Source: JBOGOC01 sp050747525
Lineage (GTDB): Bacteria; Acidobacteriota; Polarisedimenticolia; JACPZX01; DASXTC01
Reading direction: 5' to 3'
Assembly: GCA_050747525.1 (NCBI GenBank)
Contig: JBOGOC010000110.1
Location: forward strand, 85,515 to 149,514
DNA: 64,000 nucleotides
How positions within the stretch are numbered: the first letter of the stretch is position 1; the number at the start of each line of letters is the position of its first letter. Below the pieces are notes generated by a model. The model saw only the letters and a program-made list of their open reading frames with translations. It made no database searches and was not told the DNA's origin. Shown one piece after another: positions 8,675 to 17,072 of this stretch. The position numbers and the translations under genes were made by a program.

Positions 8675-9445
8675 ATGCGAAAGATCGTGACGTTGGCGAC
8701 CATGGCCGTGATGGTGCTTGCCGCGACCGGCAATGCCCTGGCGGCTGATAACGTCCGCAAGACCTTCAGTCTCCCTGCCGATTTCACGGCCGTGATCGGT
8801 GCGACGGGCTGCAGCGGCTCACCCGGCCCCCAGATCAATCTGCAGGGGAACCTGGCCCTGACGGGTCTGAGCGCAGAAGTGATCTTCAGCAACCCCCAGG
8901 GAGTGTCCGGTCAGCAGGACATCATGGTGGCGCAGGCCGTGGTTCCGAACGATCAGCAGGTCGGCGTCCCGGGACAGTCAATCGTGGGCGGCATCGGAGA
9001 CAACCCGTTCATCTGGCTTCAGCTCACCGATCAGAACGACAAGCCGCTGACCAGCGAGCTGTTCCTGGGCCGCTGCGATCAGGCGCAGTTCAACGTGGCG
9101 ACCGGCGTCCAGGTGCCCATGTCCGCTATCGCGGACATTTCCACGGCCGAATGCGAGAGCACCGGCGGGCCGGCCGTCACGTTGGAAGGCCAAGTCGATC
9201 TCATGCCCATCCATGGAAAGCTGATCTTCCGCAGCAGCGACTCCGCCACGCCTCGAGGCAGGAACGATGAGGTCGTCGTGGATCTGGTGCTGCTGCCCAC
9301 GGGTCAGACGTACCCGTTCCCGCAACAGGCAGTGGTGGGCGGCACGGGCGGCAACCCGCTGATCTCCATCCAGCTGCGCCAGGAAGGCGGCGAGGCGATC
9401 GGCTCGAGAAGCCAGCTCGGACGCTGCGGGGCACTGGCGCGGTAA
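8675..9445 (+). CDS. exported protein of unknown function, paralogue B
   Basis: This is a 256-residue paralogue of the protein at 3830. The start ATG at 8675 follows AGAAGGAGGAG; the frame is open further upstream but the signal peptide (MRKIV...NALAA, cleavage near residue 22) fixes this start. All four cysteines of paralogue A are kept. Most differences fall in the signal peptide and the first third. The gene is followed by a stable hairpin that separates it from the convergent DUF937-OmpA gene. Function unknown; retention of two copies with the same leader suggests dosage or differential expression. Confidence 0.85.
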   Translation: MRKIVTLATMAVMVLAATGNALAADNVRKTFSLPADFTAVIGATGCSGSPGPQINLQGNLALTGLSAEVIFSNPQGVSGQQDIMVAQAVVPNDQQVGVPGQSIVGGIGDNPFIWLQLTDQNDKPLTSELFLGRCDQAQFNVATGVQVPMSAIADISTAECESTGGPAVTLEGQVDLMPIHGKLIFRSSDSATPRGRNDEVVVDLVLLPTGQTYPFPQQAVVGGTGGNPLISIQLRQEGGEAIGSRSQLGRCGALAR

Positions 9446-9452
9446 TGAACTC

Positions 9453-9521
9453 AGGAAGGACCGGCAGCCGCGCAGCCAGCCGGATGACGTGCCGCGTCCC
9501 GACGGCCGCCGGTCCCTTCCT
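9453..9521. terminator. hairpin terminator, family copy 3
   Basis: The left arm AGGAAGGACCGGCAGCCG (9453-9470) pairs with CGGCCGCCGGTCCCTTCCT (9503-9521). It lies between convergent genes and so can serve both. The internal sequence GCAGCCGCGCAGCCA is common to all three family members in this window. Confidence 0.75.
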
Positions 9522-9527
9522 GCAGGC

Positions 9528-10682
9528 CTACCTCTTCACCACTCTCAGCGCCACTCCGTTCTCGCGGCCGCTGCCCACTTGCATCACGTCACTCATGCCG
9601 GTGCTCGGGTCGGACATCTCCACCTTGATCTGGTTGCCGGGAACGCCGAAGTCCACGAGCACCTGCTTCACCTGCTCGGCGCGGCGCTTGGACAGCTCGA
9701 GGTTGCCCGAGTCGTCCCTTGCGTCGGCGGAGTATCCGGTCAGAGCGATGTGTGCGTCGGGATTGGCCTTGAGGATCGCCGCCACGCTGGCCAGCGCGTC
9801 GCGCGACTGCGGCGTCGTGTCCGCCGAGCCGGGCTTGAAGGTCACCTGATCGAGGTCGTGCCAGTTCCCCTCACCGGCGCGGATGTCGCTGGTGAGCCGG
9901 TTGTCGAGCCCGGTGGTGTCGTAGGGGAGATTGGCCGCCGTCCTGGGTGCCTCGGGCGCGTGCTCGCGTCCACGAAACAGCGACGTGATCGCCCACAGGC
10001 CGGCCAGCACCAGGATGCCGGGAATGATCCACCTCATCGGCGAGGCGGTCCGGTGGGCGGCCTGGTAGGTGGTGGCCCGGTGCGCGGGCTCGCGATGCGC
10101 CTCTTCGCTGCGCACGAACGGGCGGGCGGGCTCCACCACCGGCTCACGGTACCCAGGCAGCACCCGGGCGAAACCGCTCGGCAGCGCCGCCATGATCGAG
10201 CTCTTCTGATCCATCAGCATGCTGGCCAGGCCGGTCGCCCCGGTCCCGGTCTGCCGGGCGGTCTTGCCGAGGAACGCGAGCACCATCGGAGCCACCATGC
10301 CGAGCATGGAGGCCGCCGAGGACGGCTTGAGCCCGGCGTAGCCGGACAGCGTCCTTTCGAGCGTCCCCCTCTGGCCCCCGAACAGGAGCGCGGTGAACCG
10401 CGTGCCGAGCGAGCCTCCGGGCGCGCCCGCGCCAGGAGACAGCATGCTCCCCAGGTTGCTGAGAAGGCCCGGGTCATTGTCCGGATCGGACGCCAGGCCG
10501 TACACCTGGCCTATGAACGCCGGATCGTCCGCGCGTGTGGCCACGGACCCGAGAACGGCGGGGATCGCTGCCGAAAAGCCCTTCTTCACGGTCTGATCGG
10601 ATTCGCCCAGGTACGAGCTCGCCTGCGAGATCGCGCCGGGCGTCACGAACTGGTTGAGGGATTCGAGTATCGAAAATGCCAT
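9528..10682 (-). CDS. DUF937-transmembrane-OmpA fusion protein
   Basis: This encodes 384 residues from ATG 10680-10682, which has GGAGG upstream. Residues 1 to about 140 form a helical DUF937 (YidB-like) region with repeated short helices, starting MAFSILESLNQFVTPGAI. A Pro/Ala-rich linker follows, then one transmembrane helix (RWIIPGILVLAGLWAITSLF). The C-terminal ~120 residues are an OmpA-like peptidoglycan-binding domain (VTFKPGSADTTPQSRDAL..., SADARDDSGNLELSKRRAEQVKQVL, GRENGVALRVV). The layout suggests an inner-membrane protein that reaches the cell wall. The usual OmpA residues for diaminopimelate binding (D and R in LSKRRAE and the preceding turn) appear present. The gene stands alone on the minus strand. 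Confidence 0.88.
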   Translation of the reverse strand: MAFSILESLNQFVTPGAISQASSYLGESDQTVKKGFSAAIPAVLGSVATRADDPAFIGQVYGLASDPDNDPGLLSNLGSMLSPGAGAPGGSLGTRFTALLFGGQRGTLERTLSGYAGLKPSSAASMLGMVAPMVLAFLGKTARQTGTGATGLASMLMDQKSSIMAALPSGFARVLPGYREPVVEPARPFVRSEEAHREPAHRATTYQAAHRTASPMRWIIPGILVLAGLWAITSLFRGREHAPEAPRTAANLPYDTTGLDNRLTSDIRAGEGNWHDLDQVTFKPGSADTTPQSRDALASVAAILKANPDAHIALTGYSADARDDSGNLELSKRRAEQVKQVLVDFGVPGNQIKVEMSDPSTGMSDVMQVGSGRENGVALRVVKR

Positions 10683-10791
10683 CAGATTCGCCTCCACTTG
10701 CGTTGGGGCGCACCAGTTTCTTCCTGCGCCCGCTTCGTATATGGAAATCATAGGGACTGCTCAGCGCCGGTGCTTCGGGGTGGTGCGGGAA

Positions 10792-13311
10792 TCACCGGGT
10801 GCGGGTGTCCGATCGGTGCAGGCTCGCGTCCAGGCCCGCCCGCCGCAGCAGGTCGGCATAGCGCGGATCACCGCGAAGAGGAGCATAACGGGGGTCGGAC
10901 ACCAGGTAGGTGAACGCGAGGCTGCGCTGATCGAAGGCCTTTTCGAGCCAGTCGAACGCCGTATCGAGCTCCCCCACCTTGGCGTGGTAGAGAGCCATGC
11001 GCTGCGGCACGGGCTTGCCGTGGGCCTGGGTCCACTCGATGGCCTGCCGCCAGTAGCCCTTCATGCCGCCGGCGGCGTAGGCCTTGCGAAAGGCGCTGTT
11101 GATCGCCTCGGGCGCTCCGTAAAGGTATTGATCGACCGCCTCGTCGTTGCGCCCCATCTCCTCGAAGACCCGGCCCAGAGTTCCGTGCGCGACGCTGAAC
11201 GCGGGGTCGAGCTCGAGCGTGCGCTGCAGCTGCTGGATCGCCTCGGTGTTCCGCCCCGCCATGTAGAGGATGTCGCCCAGGTTCTCGTTGATGATGAGCG
11301 ACAGGGGATCCAGCTCCAGGGCACGCCGCGCCGACGCGATGGCCTGCTCGGGCCGGCTCTGCGACATGGCGAACAGCGAGTACCAGTGGTGCGCCACCGA
11401 ATAGCCCGGGTTCAGGTCGATGGCCAGGCGGTAGGAGGCCTCCGCGCCCGCCCAGTCCCGATCGTGCACCTCCTGCACGCGGGCCAGTGACGCGTGTGGC
11501 TCGGCGAGCGAGTCGTCCAGCTCGAGGGCGCGCCGCGCAGAGGCTCGCGCGCGCTCGAAGTCCTCGCGGCTGTTGGTGTACAGCGCCTGCGCCGACCAGG
11601 CGTCGGCCAGGCCGACATGGGCCTGCGCGTAGGAAGGATCGAGGGCCACGGCTTCCCCGAAGTACTCGATGGCCTTGGTCATGGCCTCCTGGGTGCGCCG
11701 GTTCCAGTGATGCCGGCCCTTCAGGTAAGCCTCGTGGGCACGGGGGTCCAAGGTGCGCACGCGGCTGAGCCGCTCTTCGTCGCGCGGCGTGATGCGGATG
11801 CGGATCTCCTCTGCCACCGCGCGCGCCAGATCGCTCTGCAGGGCCAGCACGTCTCTGAGGTCCCGCTCGTAGCTCTGCGCCCAGAGGTGGCGATCGGTGG
11901 CCGCCTCGATGAGCTGCGCGGTGAGACGGATGCGACCTCCGGAGCGGCGCACCGACCCTTCCAGCACCGCGTCCACGCCCAGCTCCCTCCCGATGTCGGG
12001 CAGGAGCTTGCTTGTCTTCTTGTAGCGCATCACCGATGTGCGCGAAATCACGCGGATCGACTGGATCTGCGCCATGCGGGCGATGAGCTCCTCGGTCATG
12101 CCGTCCACGAAATACTCCTGGGTCTCATCCTGGGAGAGGTCGTCCAGAGGGAGGACGGCAAGGGAGCGGATGGTTCCCGGGCCCTCGGACTCCGGAGGCG
12201 GCCCCGACCCGATCCATCCCGACGCGTACAGGGCCAGCACCGCGACCGCGAGGAGGGCGGCCGCCGCCCACGCGAGCACGCCACGCCGTGCAGGCTTCGG
12301 ACGCGGCGCGCCGCCGCTCTCCTCCTTGAGCAGGCGCAGGTCCGCAAGGAGGTCCCGTGTGTCCTGGTAGCGGCCCGCTGGATCCTTCTGCAGGCACCTG
12401 GTGACGATCTCCTCCAGGCGCGGCGGGACCGAAGGCTCCACCGCGCTGGGGGATCGCTGCTTCTCCTTGAGGATGGAGCTGAGGGTGTCGATCGGCGTGG
12501 AGCCGTGGAATGGTCGATTCCCCGTCGCCATCTGGTACAGGATGATCCCGAAGGCGAACTGGTCCGAACGGGCGTCCACCGGCTCTCCCCGGGCCTGTTC
12601 GGGAGACATGTTGGCCACCGTTCCCGCCACCTGACCTTCGCGCGTCAGGTCGGGAGATCGGGTCGCCAGATCGCTGACCGCGGGCGGCGAGGCCGGGTCA
12701 TCCAGCACCTTGGCCAGACCGAAATCGAGGATCTTCACCCGTCCCTCGGGAGTCACCATCACATTTCCGGGCTTGAGATCCCGGTGAACGATATGAAGGC
12801 GGTGTGCTTCGGCCAGCCCTTCGACCGTCTGCAGGGCGAGGTCGAGCGTCCTGGCAAGAGGCAGCGGACGGCCCGGCTCGAGCAGATCCCGCAGGCTCTG
12901 ACCCTCGATCACTTCCAGGGAGATGTACGGCTCTCCCGCGGGAATCGACCCGGGATCCACGCTGGGAGGAAGGGGAAGCGGCTGATCCAGCTCGCCCACC
13001 TCGTGGATGGTGCAGATGCTGGGATGGTTGATGGAGGCTGCCGTCCTGGCCTCACGCAGGAAGCGCGCCCGCCGTTCGGGTCGCTCGGCCATCTCGGGAG
13101 GCAGGAACTTCAGCGCAACCTGCCGCCGCAGGAGGGAATCGTGTGCCCGGTAGACCACTCCCATGCCGCCGTGGCCGAGCTTGCCCACAATGCGGTATCT
13201 GACCTGATCCACGGCTGGACTCTCGTCCGCCTTCCGATCGCGCGTGACGGGACTCCTGGACAGGGCGAACGCGCCAGGCAGGGCGCGCCGGTGGAGTGGC
13301 GATGGTACCAC
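10792..13311 (-). CDS. Ser/Thr protein kinase with TolB-like domain and TPRs
   Basis: This is an 839-residue membrane-anchored kinase. The cytoplasmic kinase domain (about 38-330) is complete: Gly-rich loop GKLGHGGMGVVY 43-54, K68, HRDLKPGN 176-183 with catalytic D178, and DFG at 196-198. One transmembrane helix lies near 345-365. The periplasmic half begins with a TolB-amino-terminal-like domain (SLAVLPLDD...FVDGMTEELIARMA...VLEGSVRRSG) and continues with about six TPR units. The start is a GTG; no ATG precedes the Gly-rich loop. This kinase-TolB-TPR layout is frequent in Acidobacteriota and is thought to join an external sensor to protein phosphorylation; the ligand is unknown. Confidence 0.93.
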   Translation of the reverse strand: MVPSPLHRRALPGAFALSRSPVTRDRKADESPAVDQVRYRIVGKLGHGGMGVVYRAHDSLLRRQVALKFLPPEMAERPERRARFLREARTAASINHPSICTIHEVGELDQPLPLPPSVDPGSIPAGEPYISLEVIEGQSLRDLLEPGRPLPLARTLDLALQTVEGLAEAHRLHIVHRDLKPGNVMVTPEGRVKILDFGLAKVLDDPASPPAVSDLATRSPDLTREGQVAGTVANMSPEQARGEPVDARSDQFAFGIILYQMATGNRPFHGSTPIDTLSSILKEKQRSPSAVEPSVPPRLEEIVTRCLQKDPAGRYQDTRDLLADLRLLKEESGGAPRPKPARRGVLAWAAAALLAVAVLALYASGWIGSGPPPESEGPGTIRSLAVLPLDDLSQDETQEYFVDGMTEELIARMAQIQSIRVISRTSVMRYKKTSKLLPDIGRELGVDAVLEGSVRRSGGRIRLTAQLIEAATDRHLWAQSYERDLRDVLALQSDLARAVAEEIRIRITPRDEERLSRVRTLDPRAHEAYLKGRHHWNRRTQEAMTKAIEYFGEAVALDPSYAQAHVGLADAWSAQALYTNSREDFERARASARRALELDDSLAEPHASLARVQEVHDRDWAGAEASYRLAIDLNPGYSVAHHWYSLFAMSQSRPEQAIASARRALELDPLSLIINENLGDILYMAGRNTEAIQQLQRTLELDPAFSVAHGTLGRVFEEMGRNDEAVDQYLYGAPEAINSAFRKAYAAGGMKGYWRQAIEWTQAHGKPVPQRMALYHAKVGELDTAFDWLEKAFDQRSLAFTYLVSDPRYAPLRGDPRYADLLRRAGLDASLHRSDTRTR

Positions 13312-13323
13312 AGGGGGTCGGGA

Positions 13324-14157
13324 TCACAGTATGGCGAGCGGGACCGGCCCTGTGGGAGGAGGGAATGCCCTCTCCAGATCGGCTCGATCCTGCCCGCCAA
13401 GCCTCAGATCGACGGCAGCGACGTTCTCGCGCACATGTTCGAGATCGGTCGCCTTGGGGATGACGACCACGCCATCCTGATCGAGCAGCCACGCCAGCGC
13501 CACCTGGGCCGTGGTGGCTCCCCGCCTCTCCGCTACCGCCTTCAGCACGGGGTGCCGCAGGAGCCGGCCCTGCCCCAGCGGCGAATAGGCCATCACGGGA
13601 AGACCGCGCGCGCGGCACCAGGGAAGCAGGTCGTGCTCGATCCCGCGGCGCGAGAGATTGTAGAGGACCTGATCCGTGGCCACGTGCCGCCCGCCGGGAA
13701 GAGCCGCCGCCTCGTCCAAGTCGGCCGGGTCGAAGTTGCTGACGCCATGGTCCAGGATCTTCCCGTCACGACGCAGCGCCTCGAAAGCTTCCAGGGTCTC
13801 GGCCAGAGGGACGGAGCCTCTCCAGTGCAGCAGGTACAGATCGAGGTGGTCGGTGCCGAGCCTGCGCAGGCTCCGCTCGCAGGCCGCGACCGCCTGGGCG
13901 CGGCCGCCATGGTGCGGGTACACCTTGCTCACCAGGAAGACCCGATCGCGGCGCCCAGCGAGCACTTCGCCCACGATTCTCTCGGCTTCCCCCTCACCAT
14001 ACATTTCGGCGGTGTCGATGAGGGGCATCCCCAGGTCGAGGCTCAGGCGCAGGGCGTCTGCTTCCGCCGCCCGGGCGGCCGGGTCCTCCCCCATCCGCCA
14101 CGTTCCCAGGCCGAAGGCGGGAATCGTGCGTCCCGACGGAAGGGACAATCGTCTCAT
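13324..14157 (-). CDS. aldo/keto reductase
   Basis: This is a 277-residue NAD(P)H-dependent aldehyde/ketone reductase with a TIM-barrel fold. The catalytic tetrad is visible: D48 and Y53 in LIDTAEMYGEG, K78 in LVSKVYP, and H111 in LYLLHW. The nucleotide-binding end has VVVIPKATDLEHVRENV. The ATG at 14155-14157 begins MRRLSLPSGRTIP, a typical family start; a longer frame to 14217 is less likely. It is 12 nt upstream of (and on the same strand as) the kinase gene's promoter-proximal side reversed, so the two are transcribed in the same direction with the reductase first. Substrate unknown. Confidence 0.92.
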   Translation of the reverse strand: MRRLSLPSGRTIPAFGLGTWRMGEDPAARAAEADALRLSLDLGMPLIDTAEMYGEGEAERIVGEVLAGRRDRVFLVSKVYPHHGGRAQAVAACERSLRRLGTDHLDLYLLHWRGSVPLAETLEAFEALRRDGKILDHGVSNFDPADLDEAAALPGGRHVATDQVLYNLSRRGIEHDLLPWCRARGLPVMAYSPLGQGRLLRHPVLKAVAERRGATTAQVALAWLLDQDGVVVIPKATDLEHVRENVAAVDLRLGGQDRADLERAFPPPTGPVPLAIL

Positions 14158-14269
14158 GAACGCACCCTGGCATGGCACGGGACCGGCCGTCAACCTGTAG
14201 CCTCGGGGGCGCGTCATATGAAACGCAGGCTCGGGACATGTTCACGGTTGAGATGAGAGCAGGCGCGAT

Positions 14270-14791
14270 ATGAGCCAGGAAGAACTGGAACATCTGCTCC
14301 AACGGCTTCACCAGGACCTGTACGGATGGGCCCTGGCGTGCTGCCGGTGGAACAAGGACGACGCCCTCGACGTGCTGCAGACGGCTTACGTGAGGGCGCT
14401 CCAGGGGCGCGAGCGCATGAACGGCATGCCCGGCCCTCGCGCCTGGCTGTTCGGGGTGATCCGAAGGACCGCGCTCGAGCATCGCCGGCGGCGCTTCCTG
14501 CGGGCGCTGGGGATGAGCAGGTGGCAACGGCTCGTCCCGCCGCCCGCCGGCCCGGTCAGCCCCGAGCATCACGCGGAGGACGACGAGGCACGGCGCCGTC
14601 TGTGGCGCCTGATGAGCCTGCTGTCGTCGCGTCAGCGCGACCTGCTCCATCTCGTGTTCTACCAGGACATGACCATCGAGGAGGCCGCCGGAGTGCTGCG
14701 CATCTCCGTGGGAACCGCGCGCGTGCATTACGACCGAGGCAAGGCGCGGCTCAGGCAGCTCCTCATTCAGGAGCAGGCGACACGACCATGA
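14270..14791 (+). CDS. ECF-type RNA polymerase sigma factor
   Basis: This encodes 173 residues with sigma region 2 (about 10-75, with NKDDALDVLQTAYVRAL and the PRAWLFGVIRRTALEHRRRR promoter-melting segment) and region 4 (about 115-168, with LLSSRQRDLLHLVFYQDMTIEEAAGVLRIS and SVGTARVHYDRGKARLRQ). The stop overlaps the start of the next gene as ATGA, so the pair is translationally coupled. That gene has an anti-sigma-like N-terminus, which suggests the usual sigma/anti-sigma arrangement. Confidence 0.93.
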   Translation: MSQEELEHLLQRLHQDLYGWALACCRWNKDDALDVLQTAYVRALQGRERMNGMPGPRAWLFGVIRRTALEHRRRRFLRALGMSRWQRLVPPPAGPVSPEHHAEDDEARRRLWRLMSLLSSRQRDLLHLVFYQDMTIEEAAGVLRISVGTARVHYDRGKARLRQLLIQEQATRP

Positions 14792-16920
14792 GCAACGACG
14801 ATCACGACATCAGGGACTTTTTCATGCGGGCGCGCCGGGCCGACCAGGCCGAGGCGCCCGAGCTGAACGAGCTGATCAGAGAGGCCACCCCCGCACCCAT
14901 CCGCCGGCGCCCCCTGTTCGCCGCGGCGGCCCTGGGGACCCTCGCGGCGGGGGCGCTCGTGCTGGCGGCCCTGCCGCTGCTGCGTGCACCGGATTCAACG
15001 ATCGAGCCGGAGCAACCACGCGCCGAAAGACCGATGGCGCCTGCGCCGCCTTCCACTCCCATGAAGACGGGAGGAAAGGTGGACGCCGGCTCCACGGTGG
15101 AGCCAAAGGATTCGAAGAAGCCCGTGCAGCCGGTGAACGCCACGGAGGCGGAGTCTAGTCAGGTACGTAGGAAGCCAGCGCTCAGGAAAGAGGTCTCCGC
15201 GAACACTGATGAGCCCCCGCCCCAGGAAGCTGAGCCGGCGCCACAAGGAAAGACCATTGCCTATCAGAGTGAATTTATCGAAGGCATGCCCGTGATCGGG
15301 CACAACTATCAGGACCAGCTCACGCTGGCGCCCGGAGTCACCGATACGGATGGCGACGGAAAGCCCGATATCCATGGCACACGCGAATCGGAGATGGCCT
15401 TGCGGTTTGACGCCGGCAAGGTCGCCACTCCTGCCTCCAGACGACAGGCTTCCGAGGCACACCTGGAAGCGCAATTGGAACGAGCGTACGACCCCGCCTT
15501 CAACACCGAGTCGTACGCTCCTCTGCCCGAGAACCCGTTCCTGCGCGCGGCCGACTCACCGGTCTCCACGTTCTCGGTGGACGTGGACACGGCCTCGTAC
15601 GCCGTGGTGCGGCGCTTCCTGGACGAAGGGAGGCTTCCCCCGCCCGACGCCGTGCGCATCGAGGAGATGATCAACTACTTCCCCTATCACGACGATCGGC
15701 CCAGGGGAAACGACCCCTTCTCTGTGAGCGCGGAGATCGCGGTGTGCCCGTGGGAGCCCCGGCACCAGCTGGCCCGCATCGCTCTGAAAGGAAAAGAGGT
15801 CGCGCGCGAGGAGCTAGCGGGAAGCAACCTGGTGTTCCTGGTCGACGTGTCCGGCTCGATGGATCAGCCGGCCAAGCTGCCGCTCGTCGTCTCGTCGCTG
15901 CGGCAGCTCGTGTCGCAGCTGGACGGGCGCGACGAGGTGGCGATCGTGGTGTACGCGGGCTCCTCGGGCATGGTGCTCTCGCCCACCCGCGGCTCGGCGA
16001 AGGGCGAGATCCTTGCGGCCCTGGAGCGTCTGAGGGCCGGCGGCAGCACCAACGGAGGCGAGGGGCTGCGTCTGGCCTACGCCACCGCGCGCCGGCAGTT
16101 CATCGAAGGCGGAGTGAACCGCGTGATCCTGGCCACCGATGGCGACTTCAACGTCGGCATCACGGACCGGGGCGAGCTGGTGAGGTTCGTGGAGGACCAG
16201 GCGCGCGCCGGCGTCTTCCTGACCGTGCTGGGCTTCGGCATGGGCAACTACAAGGACGACATGCTGGAGATGCTGGCCGACAAGGGGAACGGCAACTACG
16301 CCTACATCGACACGCCGCGCGAAGCGCGCAAGGCGCTGGTGGAGCAGATCGGCGGGACGCTGGTGACCATCGCCAAGGACGTCAAGATCCAGGTGGAGTT
16401 CAATCCCGAGCACGTCGGGGCGTATCGCCTGATCGGCTACGAGAACCGCATGCTGCGGCGCGAGGACTTCAACGACGATCGCAAGGATGCCGGGGAGATC
16501 GGCTCGGGCCACACGGTCACGGCTCTCTACGAGCTGATACCGCCCGGAAGCGACGAGGCGCTGCCGGGCGTGGATCCCCTGCGGTACCAGACCCCGCAGC
16601 AGTCCACCAGGGCCGCGGGCAGCGATGAAGTGTTCACCGTGAAGCTCAGATACAAGGAGCCGGATGGCCAGCGGAGCCGGCTCATCGAGCGTCACGTCAA
16701 CGACGAGGCCAGGAGCATCGGGAGCGCTTCGGAGGACCTGCGGTTCGCGGCGGCGGTGGCCGCCTTCGGGATGATCCTGCGCGACTCTTCGCACAGGGGC
16801 TCCGCCTCGCTCGAAATGGCCGCCGGGCTCGCGCAGAGCGCCATGGATTCCGACGACGAGGGGTACCGCCGCGAGTTCGTGCGGCTCGTGCAGAAGGCCA
16901 GATCTCTGCAAAAGCGCTGA
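14788..16920 (+). CDS. membrane VWA (YfbK-like) protein with anti-sigma-like N-terminus
   Basis: This encodes 710 residues from ATG 14788, overlapping the sigma gene by 4 nt. Residues 1-38 are a short acidic/helical segment followed by one transmembrane helix (42-65), as in anti-sigma factors without a zinc site. A Pro/Lys-rich linker runs to about 155. Residues 161-210 (FIEGMPVIGHNYQDQLTLAPGV, then a DTDGDGKPD-IHG part) closely resemble a TonB-receptor plug segment. From 240 on is a YfbK-type von Willebrand region: N-terminal domain, then a VWA domain with the MIDAS motif DVSGSM at 353-358 and VILATDGDFNVG, and a DUF3520-like C-terminus. Probably a periplasmic metal-dependent adhesion or scaffold module regulating the sigma factor. 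Confidence 0.88.
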   Translation: MSNDDHDIRDFFMRARRADQAEAPELNELIREATPAPIRRRPLFAAAALGTLAAGALVLAALPLLRAPDSTIEPEQPRAERPMAPAPPSTPMKTGGKVDAGSTVEPKDSKKPVQPVNATEAESSQVRRKPALRKEVSANTDEPPPQEAEPAPQGKTIAYQSEFIEGMPVIGHNYQDQLTLAPGVTDTDGDGKPDIHGTRESEMALRFDAGKVATPASRRQASEAHLEAQLERAYDPAFNTESYAPLPENPFLRAADSPVSTFSVDVDTASYAVVRRFLDEGRLPPPDAVRIEEMINYFPYHDDRPRGNDPFSVSAEIAVCPWEPRHQLARIALKGKEVAREELAGSNLVFLVDVSGSMDQPAKLPLVVSSLRQLVSQLDGRDEVAIVVYAGSSGMVLSPTRGSAKGEILAALERLRAGGSTNGGEGLRLAYATARRQFIEGGVNRVILATDGDFNVGITDRGELVRFVEDQARAGVFLTVLGFGMGNYKDDMLEMLADKGNGNYAYIDTPREARKALVEQIGGTLVTIAKDVKIQVEFNPEHVGAYRLIGYENRMLRREDFNDDRKDAGEIGSGHTVTALYELIPPGSDEALPGVDPLRYQTPQQSTRAAGSDEVFTVKLRYKEPDGQRSRLIERHVNDEARSIGSASEDLRFAAAVAAFGMILRDSSHRGSASLEMAAGLAQSAMDSDDEGYRREFVRLVQKARSLQKR

Positions 16921-17031
16921 CAGGAGCGAACAGTTTCCGTCAGGCCCGCAAAAAAAAGATTGTTGGCCGGGCGGATGCTGGTATAAAGGTGACCTGTCCG
17001 CCAGGCGCCGGCCAAGCGTGGCGGAAGAGAC

Positions 17032-17066
17032 CCTCGGCGCGACGGAGACTCTCCGCCGCGCCGAGG
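17032..17066. terminator. hairpin terminator after the UGA-containing operon
   Basis: The arms CCTCGGCGCG (17032-17041) and CGCGCCGAGG (17057-17066) pair perfectly, and inner GGAG/CTCC bases extend the stem. It lies 6 nt past the stop of the DUF3179 gene on the minus strand. Confidence 0.75.
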
Positions 17067-17072
17067 AGGCAC

